From the NCBI GenBank assembly GCA_964626565.1, contig CAZVFX010000001.1, positions 1 through 64,000 of the forward strand: a DNA stretch of 64,000 nt. Direction: 5' to 3'. Under the pieces are notes generated by a model, which saw only the letters and a program-made list of their open reading frames with translations, was not told the origin of the DNA and searched no databases. The DNA comes from CAZVFX01 sp964626565 (GTDB lineage Bacteria; Myxococcota_A; UBA9042; CAIXZC01). Below, in pieces: positions 1-9,271 of this stretch. The position numbers and the translations under genes were made by a program. How positions within the stretch are numbered: the stretch's first letter is position 1; the number at the start of each line of letters is the position of its first letter.

Positions 1-1
1 G

Positions 2-496
2 CGGTTCCCCAGCAACAGCATCCGCCAGATCAGCGGTGTGTGGGACGAGTTGAAGTTTTCGGTGATGGGAAGGGACATGACGCTCGACTACATAGAGCAC
101 AAGGTGTTGCGAAAGCTGTTCAAGGAGCCGGGCATCCATATGGCGCTGGTGTGCGCGTCCATGAGTTGCCCGTCGTTGCGCAGCGAGCCATACTATGGTG
201 AGCGGCTGGCAAAACAACTCGAAGACCAGGCGCGCTACTTCCTGCGTGATCCAAAGAAATTCAAGATCGACCGTGGGGACAAGGAAGTCCACCTGTCGCA
301 GATTTTCAAGTGGTTCGGAGACGATTTCAAGCGGGCTCACAAGCCCGGCTCCGGCTTTGGTGACCACGACAAGGCGGAACGCGCCTCCCTGAACTACATC
401 AGCAAACACATCGGCCCTTCTGATGCCGAATTCCTGAGGAGTGGAGATTATGACATCGAATACCTCGACTATGACTGGTCTCTCAACCAGCAGTAG
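2..496 (+). CDS. DUF547 domain protein, 5' truncated by window edge
   Basis: The reading frame is open from base 2 and has no start inside the window, so the N-terminus lies to the left. The visible 165 residues match the C-terminal part of DUF547 proteins: an N-terminal RFPSNSIRQISG segment, the CASMSCPSLR core, then a LNYISKHIG-like stretch near the end. DUF547 is thought to have a papain/transglutaminase-like fold, but no reaction has been assigned; the conserved Cys in SCPSLR would be the obvious nucleophile if it is an enzyme. The 3' end overlaps the following TVP38-type gene by 47 bases, so the two are probably co-translated. DUF547, TVP38 and mercuric-reductase-like genes often occur together in bacteria, which supports the call. 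Confidence 0.85.
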   Translation, partial: RFPSNSIRQISGVWDELKFSVMGRDMTLDYIEHKVLRKLFKEPGIHMALVCASMSCPSLRSEPYYGERLAKQLEDQARYFLRDPKKFKIDRGDKEVHLSQIFKWFGDDFKRAHKPGSGFGDHDKAERASLNYISKHIGPSDAEFLRSGDYDIEYLDYDWSLNQQ

Positions 497-1163
497 GACG
501 GAGCGGAAGGGGCTGTGGAAGCCCATTTTGCTGCTGGCCGTAGTGGTTGCCGCGCTGGTGGCGGCCAAGGTCTTCAACCTGGGCGAGCAGTTAGCCGGGC
601 TTCAGGGCTGGATTCATAGCTTCGGTCCGTGGGGTGTGGCGGTTTTCGTCGTCCTCTACGTAGTGATGACGGTTGCCATGCTGCCCGGCTCGGTGCTGAC
701 TCTGGCTGCGGGGGCGATGTTCGGTTCCCTGGTGGGAGTAATTGCGGTGAGTATCGGTTCGACCATCGGTGTGAGCCTGGCGTTTCTCATCTCCCGCTAT
801 TTTGCCCGGGATGCCGTGGAAGGCTGGTTCAGCGGGAACGAGAAGTTGCACAAGCTGGACCAAATGACCGAGCGGCAAGGTGCGGCGATCGTGGCGATTA
901 CGCGTCTGGTTCCCCTCTTTCCATTCAATCTGCTAAACTACGGTTTTGGCCTTACCCGGGTGAAGTTCGGGACCTACGTACTGTGGTCCTGGCTCTGCAT
1001 GTTGCCCGGCACCGTATTGTACGTCATGAGCGGTGACGCAGTGGCCCAGGGGCTGGCGGGCGGCGGAATCCCGTGGGGTCTGGTAGCCGCAGTGGCGGGG
1101 ATTGCAGTGGTGTTGTTCGTGGTGGTCGGGAAGGCGAGGGGGAAACTGGGAGATGATGAGTGA
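450..1163 (+). CDS. TVP38/TMEM64 (VTT/DedA-like) membrane protein
   Basis: A 237-residue polytopic inner-membrane protein. Hydrophobic helices begin near residue 23. The VTT-domain landmarks are visible: PGSVLTLAAGAMFG in the middle, a conserved RYFARD-like turn, and RLVPLFPFNLLNYGFG before the last helices. The family is related to DedA/VTT lipid scramblases; the substrate here is unknown. I chose the ATG at 450 because GAGGA at 436-440 is well spaced from it; a GTG at 441 in the same frame is the alternative. It overlaps the end of the DUF547 gene and its last codons overlap the flavoprotein gene, an arrangement in which VTT protein and flavin reductase are often neighbours or even fused. 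Confidence 0.88.
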   Translation: MTSNTSTMTGLSTSSRTERKGLWKPILLLAVVVAALVAAKVFNLGEQLAGLQGWIHSFGPWGVAVFVVLYVVMTVAMLPGSVLTLAAGAMFGSLVGVIAVSIGSTIGVSLAFLISRYFARDAVEGWFSGNEKLHKLDQMTERQGAAIVAITRLVPLFPFNLLNYGFGLTRVKFGTYVLWSWLCMLPGTVLYVMSGDAVAQGLAGGGIPWGLVAAVAGIAVVLFVVVGKARGKLGDDE

Positions 1164-2652
1164 ACATGACCGATTGCTGGTGGACAACGTCCATCCTTCG
1201 GAGTGGGTAAATCCCGAACCGGCCAGGATGTACAACCTGGTCGTCATCGGGGCTGGGCCTGCCGGTCTGGTTACGGCGGCTGGAGCCGCCGGCATCGGCG
1301 CCCGGGTGGCCCTGGTTGAGCGGCACTATATGGGCGGGGATTGCCTCAACTACGGTTGCGTGCCTTCCAAAGCGGTGATCCGCGCCGGCCGGGCTGCGGC
1401 CGACGTGAAGGAGGCCCGCCAGTTCGGCATCAGCGTTCCTGAAGGGGTGGAGATCGACTTTGCCGCGGCGATGGAGCGCATGCGTGAGGTGCGGGCCCGT
1501 CTCAGCGCGCACGACTCCCCGGCCCGTTTTCAGAACGAATTAGGGGTGGACGTCTTCCTGGGAGAGGCGAGTTTCAAGAAGGACGGGGTCGTCGATGTGG
1601 GCGGGACCGAACTGAGATACAAGAAGGCGGTGATCGCCACGGGGGCGCGGGCTTTCATGCCGCCGGTGAAAGGATTGGCCGAAGCCGGTTTCGTTACCAA
1701 CGAAACAGTGTTTGACCTGACGGAGCGTCCCGGACATCTGGCAGTGCTCGGCGCGGGTCCAATAGGCTGCGAACTGGCCCAGGCGTTCCGGCGCCTGGGC
1801 TCTGAGGTGACCATCCTTGAACGGGGGCCGCAGTTTCTGAACCGGGAGGACCCGGACGCGGCTGAGATCCTGCATGCCACCTTCAGGGAAGAGGGGTTGG
1901 AGGTGCTGCTTGACGCCGAGGCAACCAGCGTCGAACTCACGCAGGGAAAGAAGCTGATTCACCTGGAGGTGGACGGCCAGCCCCGGACTTTGTCCGCGGA
2001 CGAAATCCTGGTGGGAGCAGGGAGGCAGCCGAACGTGGAGGGCCTGAACCTCGAAGCGGTGGGCGTGGAGTACGACCGTCACGGCATCAAAGTTTCGGAC
2101 CGGCTGCAAACCACCAACAAGAAGATCTATGCGGCAGGGGATGTGGCCATGCGGTTCAAGTTCACCCACGCCGCTGACTTCGCGGCCCGCATCGTCATCC
2201 AGAATGCGCTGTTTGCGGGGCGCAAGAAGCTGAGCGCACTGACCATCCCGTGGAGTACCTACACCGAGCCGGAGATCGCACACGTCGGCATGTACGAGCG
2301 TGACGCTGAAGCCGCAGGCTTCGAGGTGGACACCTTTGTCAAGGAGTTCAAGGACGTGGATCGTGCGGTTACCGACGGCGAAGAGGTGGGGTTCGTCAAG
2401 GTCCATGTGAAGAAAGGGACAGATCGCATTTTGGGCGCCACCATAGTGGGTCTCAATGCCGGAGACATGATCAGCGAGTTGACCCTGGCCATCACTGCCG
2501 AAGTCGGGCTCGGCAAGCTGGCTTCCGTAATCCATCCCTATCCGACGCGGGCGGAGGCAATCCGACAGGTTGGCGACCTCTACAACCGCACCCGGCTCAC
2601 GCCCCGGGTGAAGCGCTGGTTCGAGTGGTTCCTGGCCTGGCGTCGTCGATAG
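1156..2652 (+). CDS. mercuric-reductase-like FAD-dependent disulfide oxidoreductase
   Basis: A 498-residue class I pyridine-nucleotide disulfide oxidoreductase. The FAD-binding dinucleotide motif GAGPAG is near residue 35, followed by the redox-active pair in GGDCLNYGCVPSK. The NAD(P)-binding motif GAGPIGCELAQ lies mid-protein, then the second FAD motif ending in AAGDVA, and a C-terminal dimerisation domain with IHPYPTRAEA in place of the HP catalytic dyad region. It lacks the N-terminal HMA metal-binding domain and the C-terminal CC pair of true MerA, so mercury reduction is not supported; the usual label for this VTT-associated group is mercuric-reductase-like. The start is ATG 1156 or the adjacent ATG 1153, both overlapping the TVP38 gene and close behind a GGGAG. 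Confidence 0.88.
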   Translation: MSEHDRLLVDNVHPSEWVNPEPARMYNLVVIGAGPAGLVTAAGAAGIGARVALVERHYMGGDCLNYGCVPSKAVIRAGRAAADVKEARQFGISVPEGVEIDFAAAMERMREVRARLSAHDSPARFQNELGVDVFLGEASFKKDGVVDVGGTELRYKKAVIATGARAFMPPVKGLAEAGFVTNETVFDLTERPGHLAVLGAGPIGCELAQAFRRLGSEVTILERGPQFLNREDPDAAEILHATFREEGLEVLLDAEATSVELTQGKKLIHLEVDGQPRTLSADEILVGAGRQPNVEGLNLEAVGVEYDRHGIKVSDRLQTTNKKIYAAGDVAMRFKFTHAADFAARIVIQNALFAGRKKLSALTIPWSTYTEPEIAHVGMYERDAEAAGFEVDTFVKEFKDVDRAVTDGEEVGFVKVHVKKGTDRILGATIVGLNAGDMISELTLAITAEVGLGKLASVIHPYPTRAEAIRQVGDLYNRTRLTPRVKRWFEWFLAWRRR

Positions 2653-2771
2653 TTGAGTTGGTTGCACTCTTACCTGCGCGTCGCAGGCCCCTCGCTCGTT
2701 GTCGGGGTAATGTTGCATTTGGGGTGAGAGAAGTCTATCATCCATGACCGGGTTTGGCTTCGGAGATCTCC

Positions 2772-4922
2772 ATGAAGCGGCGCGGTGCCGGTGTGTTCAT
2801 CATTACTCTCATCTTCAGTGCGTTCGGACTTGTGGACTGGGCTCTCACCGTGGCCGGGGCCGGCGACTTCAACCTGGAGATTCTGGTTGCCGGGCTCATC
2901 TCCGTGGGGTTGTGGACCCTATACGGATTCCACCTTGCTCTGGCCGAGAAATTCGTGGTCTGGCTGCTGGCGGGCAAGGACGGCGGCGAACGGTTGTTGC
3001 TCCGGGCCCGGGAATGGTGGGATGACGCCTGGGAGGACCGTGGGGAAGAGCGTGACTATCGGCGCACTGCGTTTCTGGCCGGCATCGTGGTGGGCGTAGC
3101 CGCCTATGTGGCGCTGTCCATCCTGTTCGTGCGTTACCTGGTGCTGCACAAGCACGGCGCCACCCTCATTGCAGCGGCCGCAGTTGCAGGTCAGGCCGGC
3201 ATCGCCTTGGCCGCCATCATAGTCGGTGTGGCCACCTATCGAATCAAGAAAGCGGCCCTGGGCTTTCTGCCCGGCGTCTCCCGCTATTTTCCGTTTCCGG
3301 TTGTGCTGGCGTTGCTTATCGGGTTGGTCTTGGTGGGTTGCGTCATCATTCTCGGGGTCTTTCGCGAAATCGTGGTTGCGGTGGACGGTCTCTCCCTACT
3401 TTTGCCGGTGGCTGCAGTGCTGCTGCAGCCCCTGGTTCTTTATATCTCCGGTGTAGAACTGAAGGTGGGCTGGTGGCCTCTGGTGCCACCCTTTGTCGCG
3501 GCGTTCTTCATCTTCGGGGGCGGCCTGCACGATCCCGCCCGGCACGTGCTGATGAATCATTCGTTTACCTCCAAGTACCTCTTTGTCAGAGTGCAGCGAC
3601 TTACCGATTTCGACAAGGACGGAACGCCGGCGTGGCCCGGCTTGGAGGACTGTGCACCATTTGATTCGGACATTCACCCCTTTGCCCGGGAGATCCCCGA
3701 CAACGGCACAGATGAGAACTGCGACGGACTGGACGAAATCCCTGAAATTCCAGTGCAGGGTAAGGAGTGGGAACCGCTGGAGAAGCGGGATGGGCCGCAG
3801 CCTGATATTCTCTTTATCACCGTTGATGCGATGCGCGCGGACCACGTCGGGTTTTTGGGGTACGAGCGGGATACCACCCCTTCCATCGATAGCCTGGCGG
3901 TGGCGTCCGCGGTGTTTGCCCATGCGTTTAGCCAGGATTCGGGCACTGGCCCGAGTCACTGGGCTTTGATGGCCGGCAAGACTCCGTTCCAGGTGAGCCT
4001 TACCGACGCCGACCGTTTCCCGCCGCGCTACGCAGATTCAGAGGTGCTGCTGGCCGAAGTGCTGAGAGACGGCGGCTATCGAACCGAGGCCCTTACCTGT
4101 GCCCGGATGTTTGCCAAACCCAGTTGGAATATCAAGCGTGGATTCGACTATTGGCGCATGGTTTGCGGGCCCCGCACCAACAATGTGGCGCCCGTCGTGC
4201 TAAGGCACGCGAAGCGGCGTCTGAAAGCGCTCAAAAAGGGCGACGAACCGTTCTTTCTCTGGGTGCACTTCCTCGACCCTCATCTCCCTTACACCCATCA
4301 TAAAGAGTACGACTGGGGCGACCGGCCCATGGACAACTACGACGAAGAGATACGGTTCGCCGACCATCACGTGGGATTGCTGCTGAAAGAGGCGCTGAAG
4401 TCAGGGCGTGACCGGCCCCTCTACATTGTTGTGAACGCCGACCATGGGGAGAACTTCGAAGAGCACGGAACGTCGGCCCACGCCCGGACGCTGTACCGGG
4501 AAGTCACCAACGTGCCCATAATCATTCACGGACCTGACGTCGAAGTCCGCACCATCCACGCCCCGGTCGCGCTGGGTGATCTCTACCCGACCTTTGTCGA
4601 ATTGGCGGGGCTGGAGGTTCCGGAGGATTGCACCATGGTGAGTATGGCCCCCGTACTGTTCGGGGCGGAACCGGACTTCGAGCGTCTGGTTTTCCAGGAG
4701 AACTCCTGGTCCCGACCCCGGCGCCACGTCAAGGGTGTGGTGAGCGAGCGTCACCATATGCTTATGGATATGACCGCGCACCTGTTCGAGTTGTACGACC
4801 TGGTCGAGGACCCGGAGGAGCAGCACAACCTCTATGGAACGGGGCTGGAGATAGAAGAGCGCCTGAAGCGGGCGCTTACCTGGTTTGTGCAGACGAGCGA
4901 GATTCCGCCGGAACTGTTGTGA
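2772..4922 (+). CDS. membrane-anchored alkaline-phosphatase-superfamily (sulfatase-like) hydrolase
   Basis: A 716-residue protein in three parts. Residues 1 to about 250 contain six or so membrane helices. Around residues 275-325 there is an acidic Asp-rich stretch with a MopE-type metal-binding motif (NGTDENCDGLDE). From about residue 345 the sulfatase-like fold begins with DILFITVDAMRADHVG, metal-binding Asp residues, and TGPSH in place of the CxPSR sulfatase motif, so the nucleophile would be Thr or Ser rather than formylglycine. Later HADHGE-type ligands are seen as NADHGENFEEHG. This favours a phosphatase, phosphotransferase or lipid-headgroup enzyme over a true sulfatase. ATG 2772 is preceded by GGAG at 2762-2765. 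The gene sits upstream of a lipoprotein carrying the same kind of metal motif. Confidence 0.82.
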   Translation: MKRRGAGVFIITLIFSAFGLVDWALTVAGAGDFNLEILVAGLISVGLWTLYGFHLALAEKFVVWLLAGKDGGERLLLRAREWWDDAWEDRGEERDYRRTAFLAGIVVGVAAYVALSILFVRYLVLHKHGATLIAAAAVAGQAGIALAAIIVGVATYRIKKAALGFLPGVSRYFPFPVVLALLIGLVLVGCVIILGVFREIVVAVDGLSLLLPVAAVLLQPLVLYISGVELKVGWWPLVPPFVAAFFIFGGGLHDPARHVLMNHSFTSKYLFVRVQRLTDFDKDGTPAWPGLEDCAPFDSDIHPFAREIPDNGTDENCDGLDEIPEIPVQGKEWEPLEKRDGPQPDILFITVDAMRADHVGFLGYERDTTPSIDSLAVASAVFAHAFSQDSGTGPSHWALMAGKTPFQVSLTDADRFPPRYADSEVLLAEVLRDGGYRTEALTCARMFAKPSWNIKRGFDYWRMVCGPRTNNVAPVVLRHAKRRLKALKKGDEPFFLWVHFLDPHLPYTHHKEYDWGDRPMDNYDEEIRFADHHVGLLLKEALKSGRDRPLYIVVNADHGENFEEHGTSAHARTLYREVTNVPIIIHGPDVEVRTIHAPVALGDLYPTFVELAGLEVPEDCTMVSMAPVLFGAEPDFERLVFQENSWSRPRRHVKGVVSERHHMLMDMTAHLFELYDLVEDPEEQHNLYGTGLEIEERLKRALTWFVQTSEIPPELL

Positions 4923-4955
4923 GAGTCAAGGCATTACCCCTTGGGAGGTAGAGGG

Positions 4956-7900
4956 ATGAGATTACCGAAGGTTTCCGTAGCCCTGGTGTTGGCGCTGGTC
5001 GCCGGTTGCACGGGGGGAGCCACCAACTTGGGCGTAGACAAAGATACTGGGCACACCGACGTCGCCGGCGTCGAGGTGGAGGTGGCCGTGGCTGAAGTGA
5101 GCGTCCCGGATGTGCCGGACGTGTTTGTGCTGCCCGAGGTGATGCCCGATTTGTCCACTCCCGAAATCGAGCCTGGTTGCAAGCCCGGGGAAGGGTGCTT
5201 CCTTGACCCCTGCGAAGAGGGCGACGACTGCCTCTCCGGCCTTTGCGTTGACCACATGGGGGATGCGGTGTGCACGGAAACCTGTGTGGAAGAGTGCGCC
5301 GGCGGGTGGCTGTGCGAGCAGGTGGGGGGCGGTGGACCCGACCTCCAATTCGCGTGTGTCTCTCCGTTCACGCACCTGTGCCGTCCGTGCATTGCCAACA
5401 GCGACTGCGAGTCTCCGACGGGCGTTGAAGATGTTTGCCTCCAGTACGGGGCGGGTGGAAACTTTTGCGGCGCGGATTGCTCTGCCGGGGAGTGCCCGGG
5501 GGGATACACGTGCCTCGACGCCACCACGGTAGACGGCACGGTGGTCAAGCAGTGTGTTTCCGACAGCGGGTTGTGCAGTTGTTCCGAAAAGGCTAAGAAG
5601 CTGGGCCTTCAGACAACCTGCTCGGTGGGCAACGACGACGGCGTTTGTTTCGGCTTGCGGGTGTGCACGGAAGCGGGCCTGGGCCCGTGCGATGCGCCTT
5701 CGCCCGCGCCGGAGGAATGCAACGGTCTGGACGACGATTGCGACGGTGAAACCGATAACGTGTCCTGTGACGACGAAAACGACTGCACCGACGATTCCTG
5801 CGACCCGGAGTTGGGGTGCAAGCACGAGCCTCTGTCGGGGACTGAGTGCCTGGATGGCAGCGCCTGCACCCTGGCGGACCATTGCGAAGAAGGAGAATGT
5901 GTCGGCACACTCATCAACTGTCAGGACGGCAATATCTGCACCGATGACAACTGTGATCCCACCGGGGGATGCGTGTACGGTTTCAACAACGCGGCTTGCG
6001 ATGACGGAGACCCGTGCACAATTAACGACCAATGCGCCCAAGCGGCGTGCGCCGGCTTTCCTTTGGACTGCGATTGCCAGGCGGACCAGGAGTGCATGCT
6101 TCTCGAGGATGGCGATGTTTGCAACGGCACCCTGGTGTGCGACACCAGCGCCTTCCCCCACAAGTGCGTGGTAGACCCCGACACGGTGATCGAATGTGAT
6201 GAACTTGATGGCCCCGGCGCAGCATGCTTGAAGTCCGCGTGCAACCCTGCCTCCGGGGAGTGCACAACCGCGCCGGCCAACGACGGCCTCTTCTGTGACG
6301 ATGGCGACCCGTGCACTGTGGGTGATTCGTGCTCTGGCGGCGTGTGCCTGCCCGGCGTACCGGTGAACTGCAACGATGGCAACGTCTGCACCGACGACAC
6401 TTGCGACCCCGAAGACGGCTGTTTTTTCGAAAGCAACGCCCTCCCCTGTGAAGACGGCAATGTGTGTACCATGGGCGATCAGTGTGCCGGCGGCCAGTGC
6501 CAGGCCGGGGCGGAGGCGGAGTGCGACGACGGCAACGTATGCACCGACGATTCCTGCCTGCCCGGCATAGGCTGCCTGCACCAGTTCAACACCAATCCGT
6601 GCAACGACCTCAACGAGTGCACCGCAGGTGACGAGTGCAAGGCCGGCCTGTGCGCCGGGCTTTCACCGGTGAGCTGCAACGACGGCAACCTGTGCACCGA
6701 TGACTCGTGCAATCCTTCCGCAGGCTGCAGCTACAAACACAACGCCAACCCGTGCGACGATGGCAACGTCTGCACCACCGGAGACGCGTGCAAGAGCGGG
6801 ACGTGCCAGGGAGTGGGCGCGCTCAACTGTGACGATGCCAACAACTGCACTCTCGACTGGTGCGACCCGGTGGAGGGTTGCGTTCACCAGGACAACGACG
6901 GGCCGTGCGATGACGGCAACAACTGCACCACCGGCGATGCCTGCTCCGGCGGTGTGTGCAAATCCACGGGGATCCTCGAGTGCGACGACAACAACCCTTG
7001 CACCAGCGATACCTGCGAACCCGGCCCCGGTTGCGTTTTCAACGATAACACCATGCCCTGCAATGACGGTGATGCTTGCACCACCGGGGATGTCTGCGCT
7101 GACGGCGCATGCGTTTCTACCGGTGTTCTCGGGTGCGACGACGGGAATCCCTGCACCGATGATTCGTGCGACGCGGAAGAAGGGTGCAAGTACACGCCCA
7201 ATCAGGAGGAGTGCGACGACGGAAATGAGTGCACCGAGGTGGACGAGTGCCAAGGGGGCGTGTGCAAGGGGAGCGTCGCTGCAGACTGCGACGACGACGA
7301 TGTATGTACCGACGACAGTTGCGACCCGGAAACGGGATGTTCCCACAAGCTCAATACCGCACCCTGCGACGACGGCGACATGTGTACCACTACCGACAAG
7401 TGCAGCCTGGGCCTGTGCAAGGGCTCGGGCGAGCTTGACTGCGACGACGGCAACAGTTGCACCGCCGACAGTTGCGCCCCGGGTGCGGGGTGCGAGCATC
7501 CGCCCGTGGTGGGTGACTGCGACGATGGCAACCCGTGTACCGAGGGGGATGTGTGCGTGAGCGGCGTTTGTGCGGGGTCGTCGTGGGTGGTGTGCGATGA
7601 CGGCAATATGTGCACCGACGACATTTGTGACCCGGCCGTGGGATGTGTGGCCGAGTTCAACACTGTGGATTGCGACGACGAGGACCCGTGCACCGTCACT
7701 GACCACTGCCTCGATGGTGCGTGCGAGGGGTTCGGCGCGCTGGATTGCGACGATGACAACGTGTGTACCGATGACAGTTGCGCGCCGGGACAGGGGTGTC
7801 AGTACGGTGCGAACAACCTGTTGTGCAATGACGGCAGTGTGTGTACTTCCGGCGACAGTTGCGCTGGCGGGGTGTGCGTGGGCGGCCCGGAAATCGATTG

Positions 7901-8528
7901 CGATGACGGCGACGAGTGCACCGCCAACGAATGCGATCCTGACGATGGGTGCCACTATCCGTCCATATCCCCTTGTTGCGGCAACGGGATCGTCGAACAG
8001 GGCGAGTCGTGCGACGACGGCAACGACGTCAACAACGACGACTGCAAGAACGACTGTACCCTTACGACCCCCACGGTGCCCGGCTTCTCCGGTGAGTTGG
8101 GGCCGGTGTTTGGCGATGGCTGGCTCCAATGCGAAGGGTACTACGACAAGCCGGGGGGAGACGACGTGCCCAAGAACTGGGGCGACGATTGCGACGGCAA
8201 CGCCTACAGCAAGACGAAGATGGTGTGTGGCGCGAGCCTGGGAAGCTATCGATTCATCGACGTCAACAAGAACGTGTTCAAGGACGGCCTGGCGTCGTAT
8301 CCGGAGGACGGGCTTATCTACAACGCCAATTACAGCGGTTATGAGAACAAGATTTACGCGGACGGCAACCACCCCCACAACGGGTCGAGTTGGTGGGGTG
8401 GCGGCGACGGCTGCAGCGAGAGCAGCAAGAACACCACCGTGAACAACAGTTGTTCATGGGAGGCGTCCAACTGCTTTGGGCAGAATCTTAACGGCAATCG
8501 TTACCTCTGGCTCTATGTGAAACCATGA
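4956..8528 (+). CDS. giant Cys-rich repeat lipoprotein (alternating CDDGNxCT repeats)
   Basis: A 1190-residue secreted protein. A lipobox ends LALVAGC at residue 18, then an acidic Val/Asp/Pro spacer. Next comes a roughly 200-residue Cys-rich module shared with the lipoprotein at 18386-21817, and a single MopE motif (CNGLDDDCDGETD). The bulk is 26 tandem units that alternate between two types: type A, CxDGNxCTDDxCDPxxGC (13 copies), and type B, CxDGxxCTxGDxCxxGxC (13 copies). A CGNGIVEQGESCDDGN element of the DUF4215/Myxococcus Cys-rich class follows, and then about 140 residues of unrecognised C-terminal domain rich in Gly, Asn and Trp. The Asp/Asn pattern suggests calcium binding with disulfide cross-links; the role is unknown. 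ATG 4956 follows GGGAGG at 4943-4948. Its stop overlaps the next gene. Confidence 0.9.
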   Translation: MRLPKVSVALVLALVAGCTGGATNLGVDKDTGHTDVAGVEVEVAVAEVSVPDVPDVFVLPEVMPDLSTPEIEPGCKPGEGCFLDPCEEGDDCLSGLCVDHMGDAVCTETCVEECAGGWLCEQVGGGGPDLQFACVSPFTHLCRPCIANSDCESPTGVEDVCLQYGAGGNFCGADCSAGECPGGYTCLDATTVDGTVVKQCVSDSGLCSCSEKAKKLGLQTTCSVGNDDGVCFGLRVCTEAGLGPCDAPSPAPEECNGLDDDCDGETDNVSCDDENDCTDDSCDPELGCKHEPLSGTECLDGSACTLADHCEEGECVGTLINCQDGNICTDDNCDPTGGCVYGFNNAACDDGDPCTINDQCAQAACAGFPLDCDCQADQECMLLEDGDVCNGTLVCDTSAFPHKCVVDPDTVIECDELDGPGAACLKSACNPASGECTTAPANDGLFCDDGDPCTVGDSCSGGVCLPGVPVNCNDGNVCTDDTCDPEDGCFFESNALPCEDGNVCTMGDQCAGGQCQAGAEAECDDGNVCTDDSCLPGIGCLHQFNTNPCNDLNECTAGDECKAGLCAGLSPVSCNDGNLCTDDSCNPSAGCSYKHNANPCDDGNVCTTGDACKSGTCQGVGALNCDDANNCTLDWCDPVEGCVHQDNDGPCDDGNNCTTGDACSGGVCKSTGILECDDNNPCTSDTCEPGPGCVFNDNTMPCNDGDACTTGDVCADGACVSTGVLGCDDGNPCTDDSCDAEEGCKYTPNQEECDDGNECTEVDECQGGVCKGSVAADCDDDDVCTDDSCDPETGCSHKLNTAPCDDGDMCTTTDKCSLGLCKGSGELDCDDGNSCTADSCAPGAGCEHPPVVGDCDDGNPCTEGDVCVSGVCAGSSWVVCDDGNMCTDDICDPAVGCVAEFNTVDCDDEDPCTVTDHCLDGACEGFGALDCDDDNVCTDDSCAPGQGCQYGANNLLCNDGSVCTSGDSCAGGVCVGGPEIDCDDGDECTANECDPDDGCHYPSISPCCGNGIVEQGESCDDGNDVNNDDCKNDCTLTTPTVPGFSGELGPVFGDGWLQCEGYYDKPGGDDVPKNWGDDCDGNAYSKTKMVCGASLGSYRFIDVNKNVFKDGLASYPEDGLIYNANYSGYENKIYADGNHPHNGSSWWGGGDGCSESSKNTTVNNSCSWEASNCFGQNLNGNRYLWLYVKP

Positions 8529-9271
8529 GATTTTATCTGGATTCGGCGAAGGCGGATGAGATTGCCGCGGCTGCCCGGCTGCCGTGGGTGGCGGGTGTGA
8601 CTACAAATCCGGAGATTTTGCGCCAGGCCGGAGTGGACGATTTCCTGCCGGTGCTGGAAGCGGGGGCGGCCACCGGTCGCCGCGACTGGAAGTTGTGGGT
8701 GCAGTTGGCCGGCGACTCCTTCCAAACGATCATCGACCGGGTGACCGAATTCGAGCAACAGCTCTCGGCGCGGACCGGCGGGTTGCTGGCCGGGCCCACT
8801 CTGGTGTTCAAACTGCCGCCTACGCCCGAGGCGCTCCTGGCCGCATCCACGCTGATTCGCCAGGGCAAGGAAGTGTGCATTACCGGTATCGCCAACGCGG
8901 TGCAGGCGCTGGGAGTTTGCGCGCTGCCGACGGTGGTGGAATACGGTGACGGGGGGCTCGAGACCGAAGGTCCGCCTGCGTCCCGTAATCCTGGATCGCC
9001 GGGCTTCATCGCCTTCTACGTCGGGCGGGTTTCAGACACCGGCCGTGACGGGGAAGGCGAGGTGGTGAAGATCGGGAAACTGTTTTCTGCCTACGATATT
9101 CGCACCCGCGTGCTGGCTGCCAGCATCAGGTCGCCGGAGGTGCTGCACGACCTGGTGGGCCGGATGGCCGGGAAAGGGGCCGGAGTTGTGGATGTGACCC
9201 TGCCTATGGAGTTCCTCGCCGGAGTTCTGGACGACCCGGTAACTGCCGATGCGCTGGCTCGCTTTGTCTAG
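8525..9271 (+). CDS. transaldolase / fructose-6-phosphate aldolase family protein
   Basis: A 248-residue class I aldolase of the small transaldolase type. The N-terminal MRFYLDSAKADEI and GVTTNPEIL strands are diagnostic. FKLPPTPEAL contains the Schiff-base Lys in the usual position, and KVLAAS-like VLAASIRSPE and the DVTLPMEF barrel end are present. It is somewhat longer than typical FSA (about 220 residues) because of a Gly/Pro-rich insert near residue 145 (GLETEGPPASRNPGSPGF). It could interconvert sugar phosphates in the pentose-phosphate/glycolysis network or be a dihydroxyacetone aldolase; sequence alone does not decide. The start codon overlaps the stop of the Cys-rich lipoprotein gene (ATGA), and its 3' end overlaps ttcA by 23 bases, implying translational coupling. 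Confidence 0.85.
   Translation: MRFYLDSAKADEIAAAARLPWVAGVTTNPEILRQAGVDDFLPVLEAGAATGRRDWKLWVQLAGDSFQTIIDRVTEFEQQLSARTGGLLAGPTLVFKLPPTPEALLAASTLIRQGKEVCITGIANAVQALGVCALPTVVEYGDGGLETEGPPASRNPGSPGFIAFYVGRVSDTGRDGEGEVVKIGKLFSAYDIRTRVLAASIRSPEVLHDLVGRMAGKGAGVVDVTLPMEFLAGVLDDPVTADALARFV

Noticed and set aside
1156..2652. Mercury resistance (merA)
   Set aside because: No HMA domain, no C-terminal vicinal Cys pair and no other mer gene; the VTT-linked group is only MerA-like.
2772..4922. True sulfatase
   Set aside because: The formylglycine motif CxPSR is replaced by TGPSH, so sulfate ester hydrolysis by the usual mechanism is unlikely.
5750..7980. Regular spacing of similar DNA units that might be taken for a CRISPR array
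   Set aside because: The period is coding (about 60 bases, in frame), units diverge at synonymous sites, and there are no unique spacers or cas genes.
4962..8378. Long minus-strand open frames (539 and 571 codons) opposite the Cys-rich lipoprotein gene
   Set aside because: They mirror the repeat periodicity of the plus-strand gene, which is rich in GAC/TGC codons that give no stops in reverse; they have no ribosome-binding sequence and no family resemblance.
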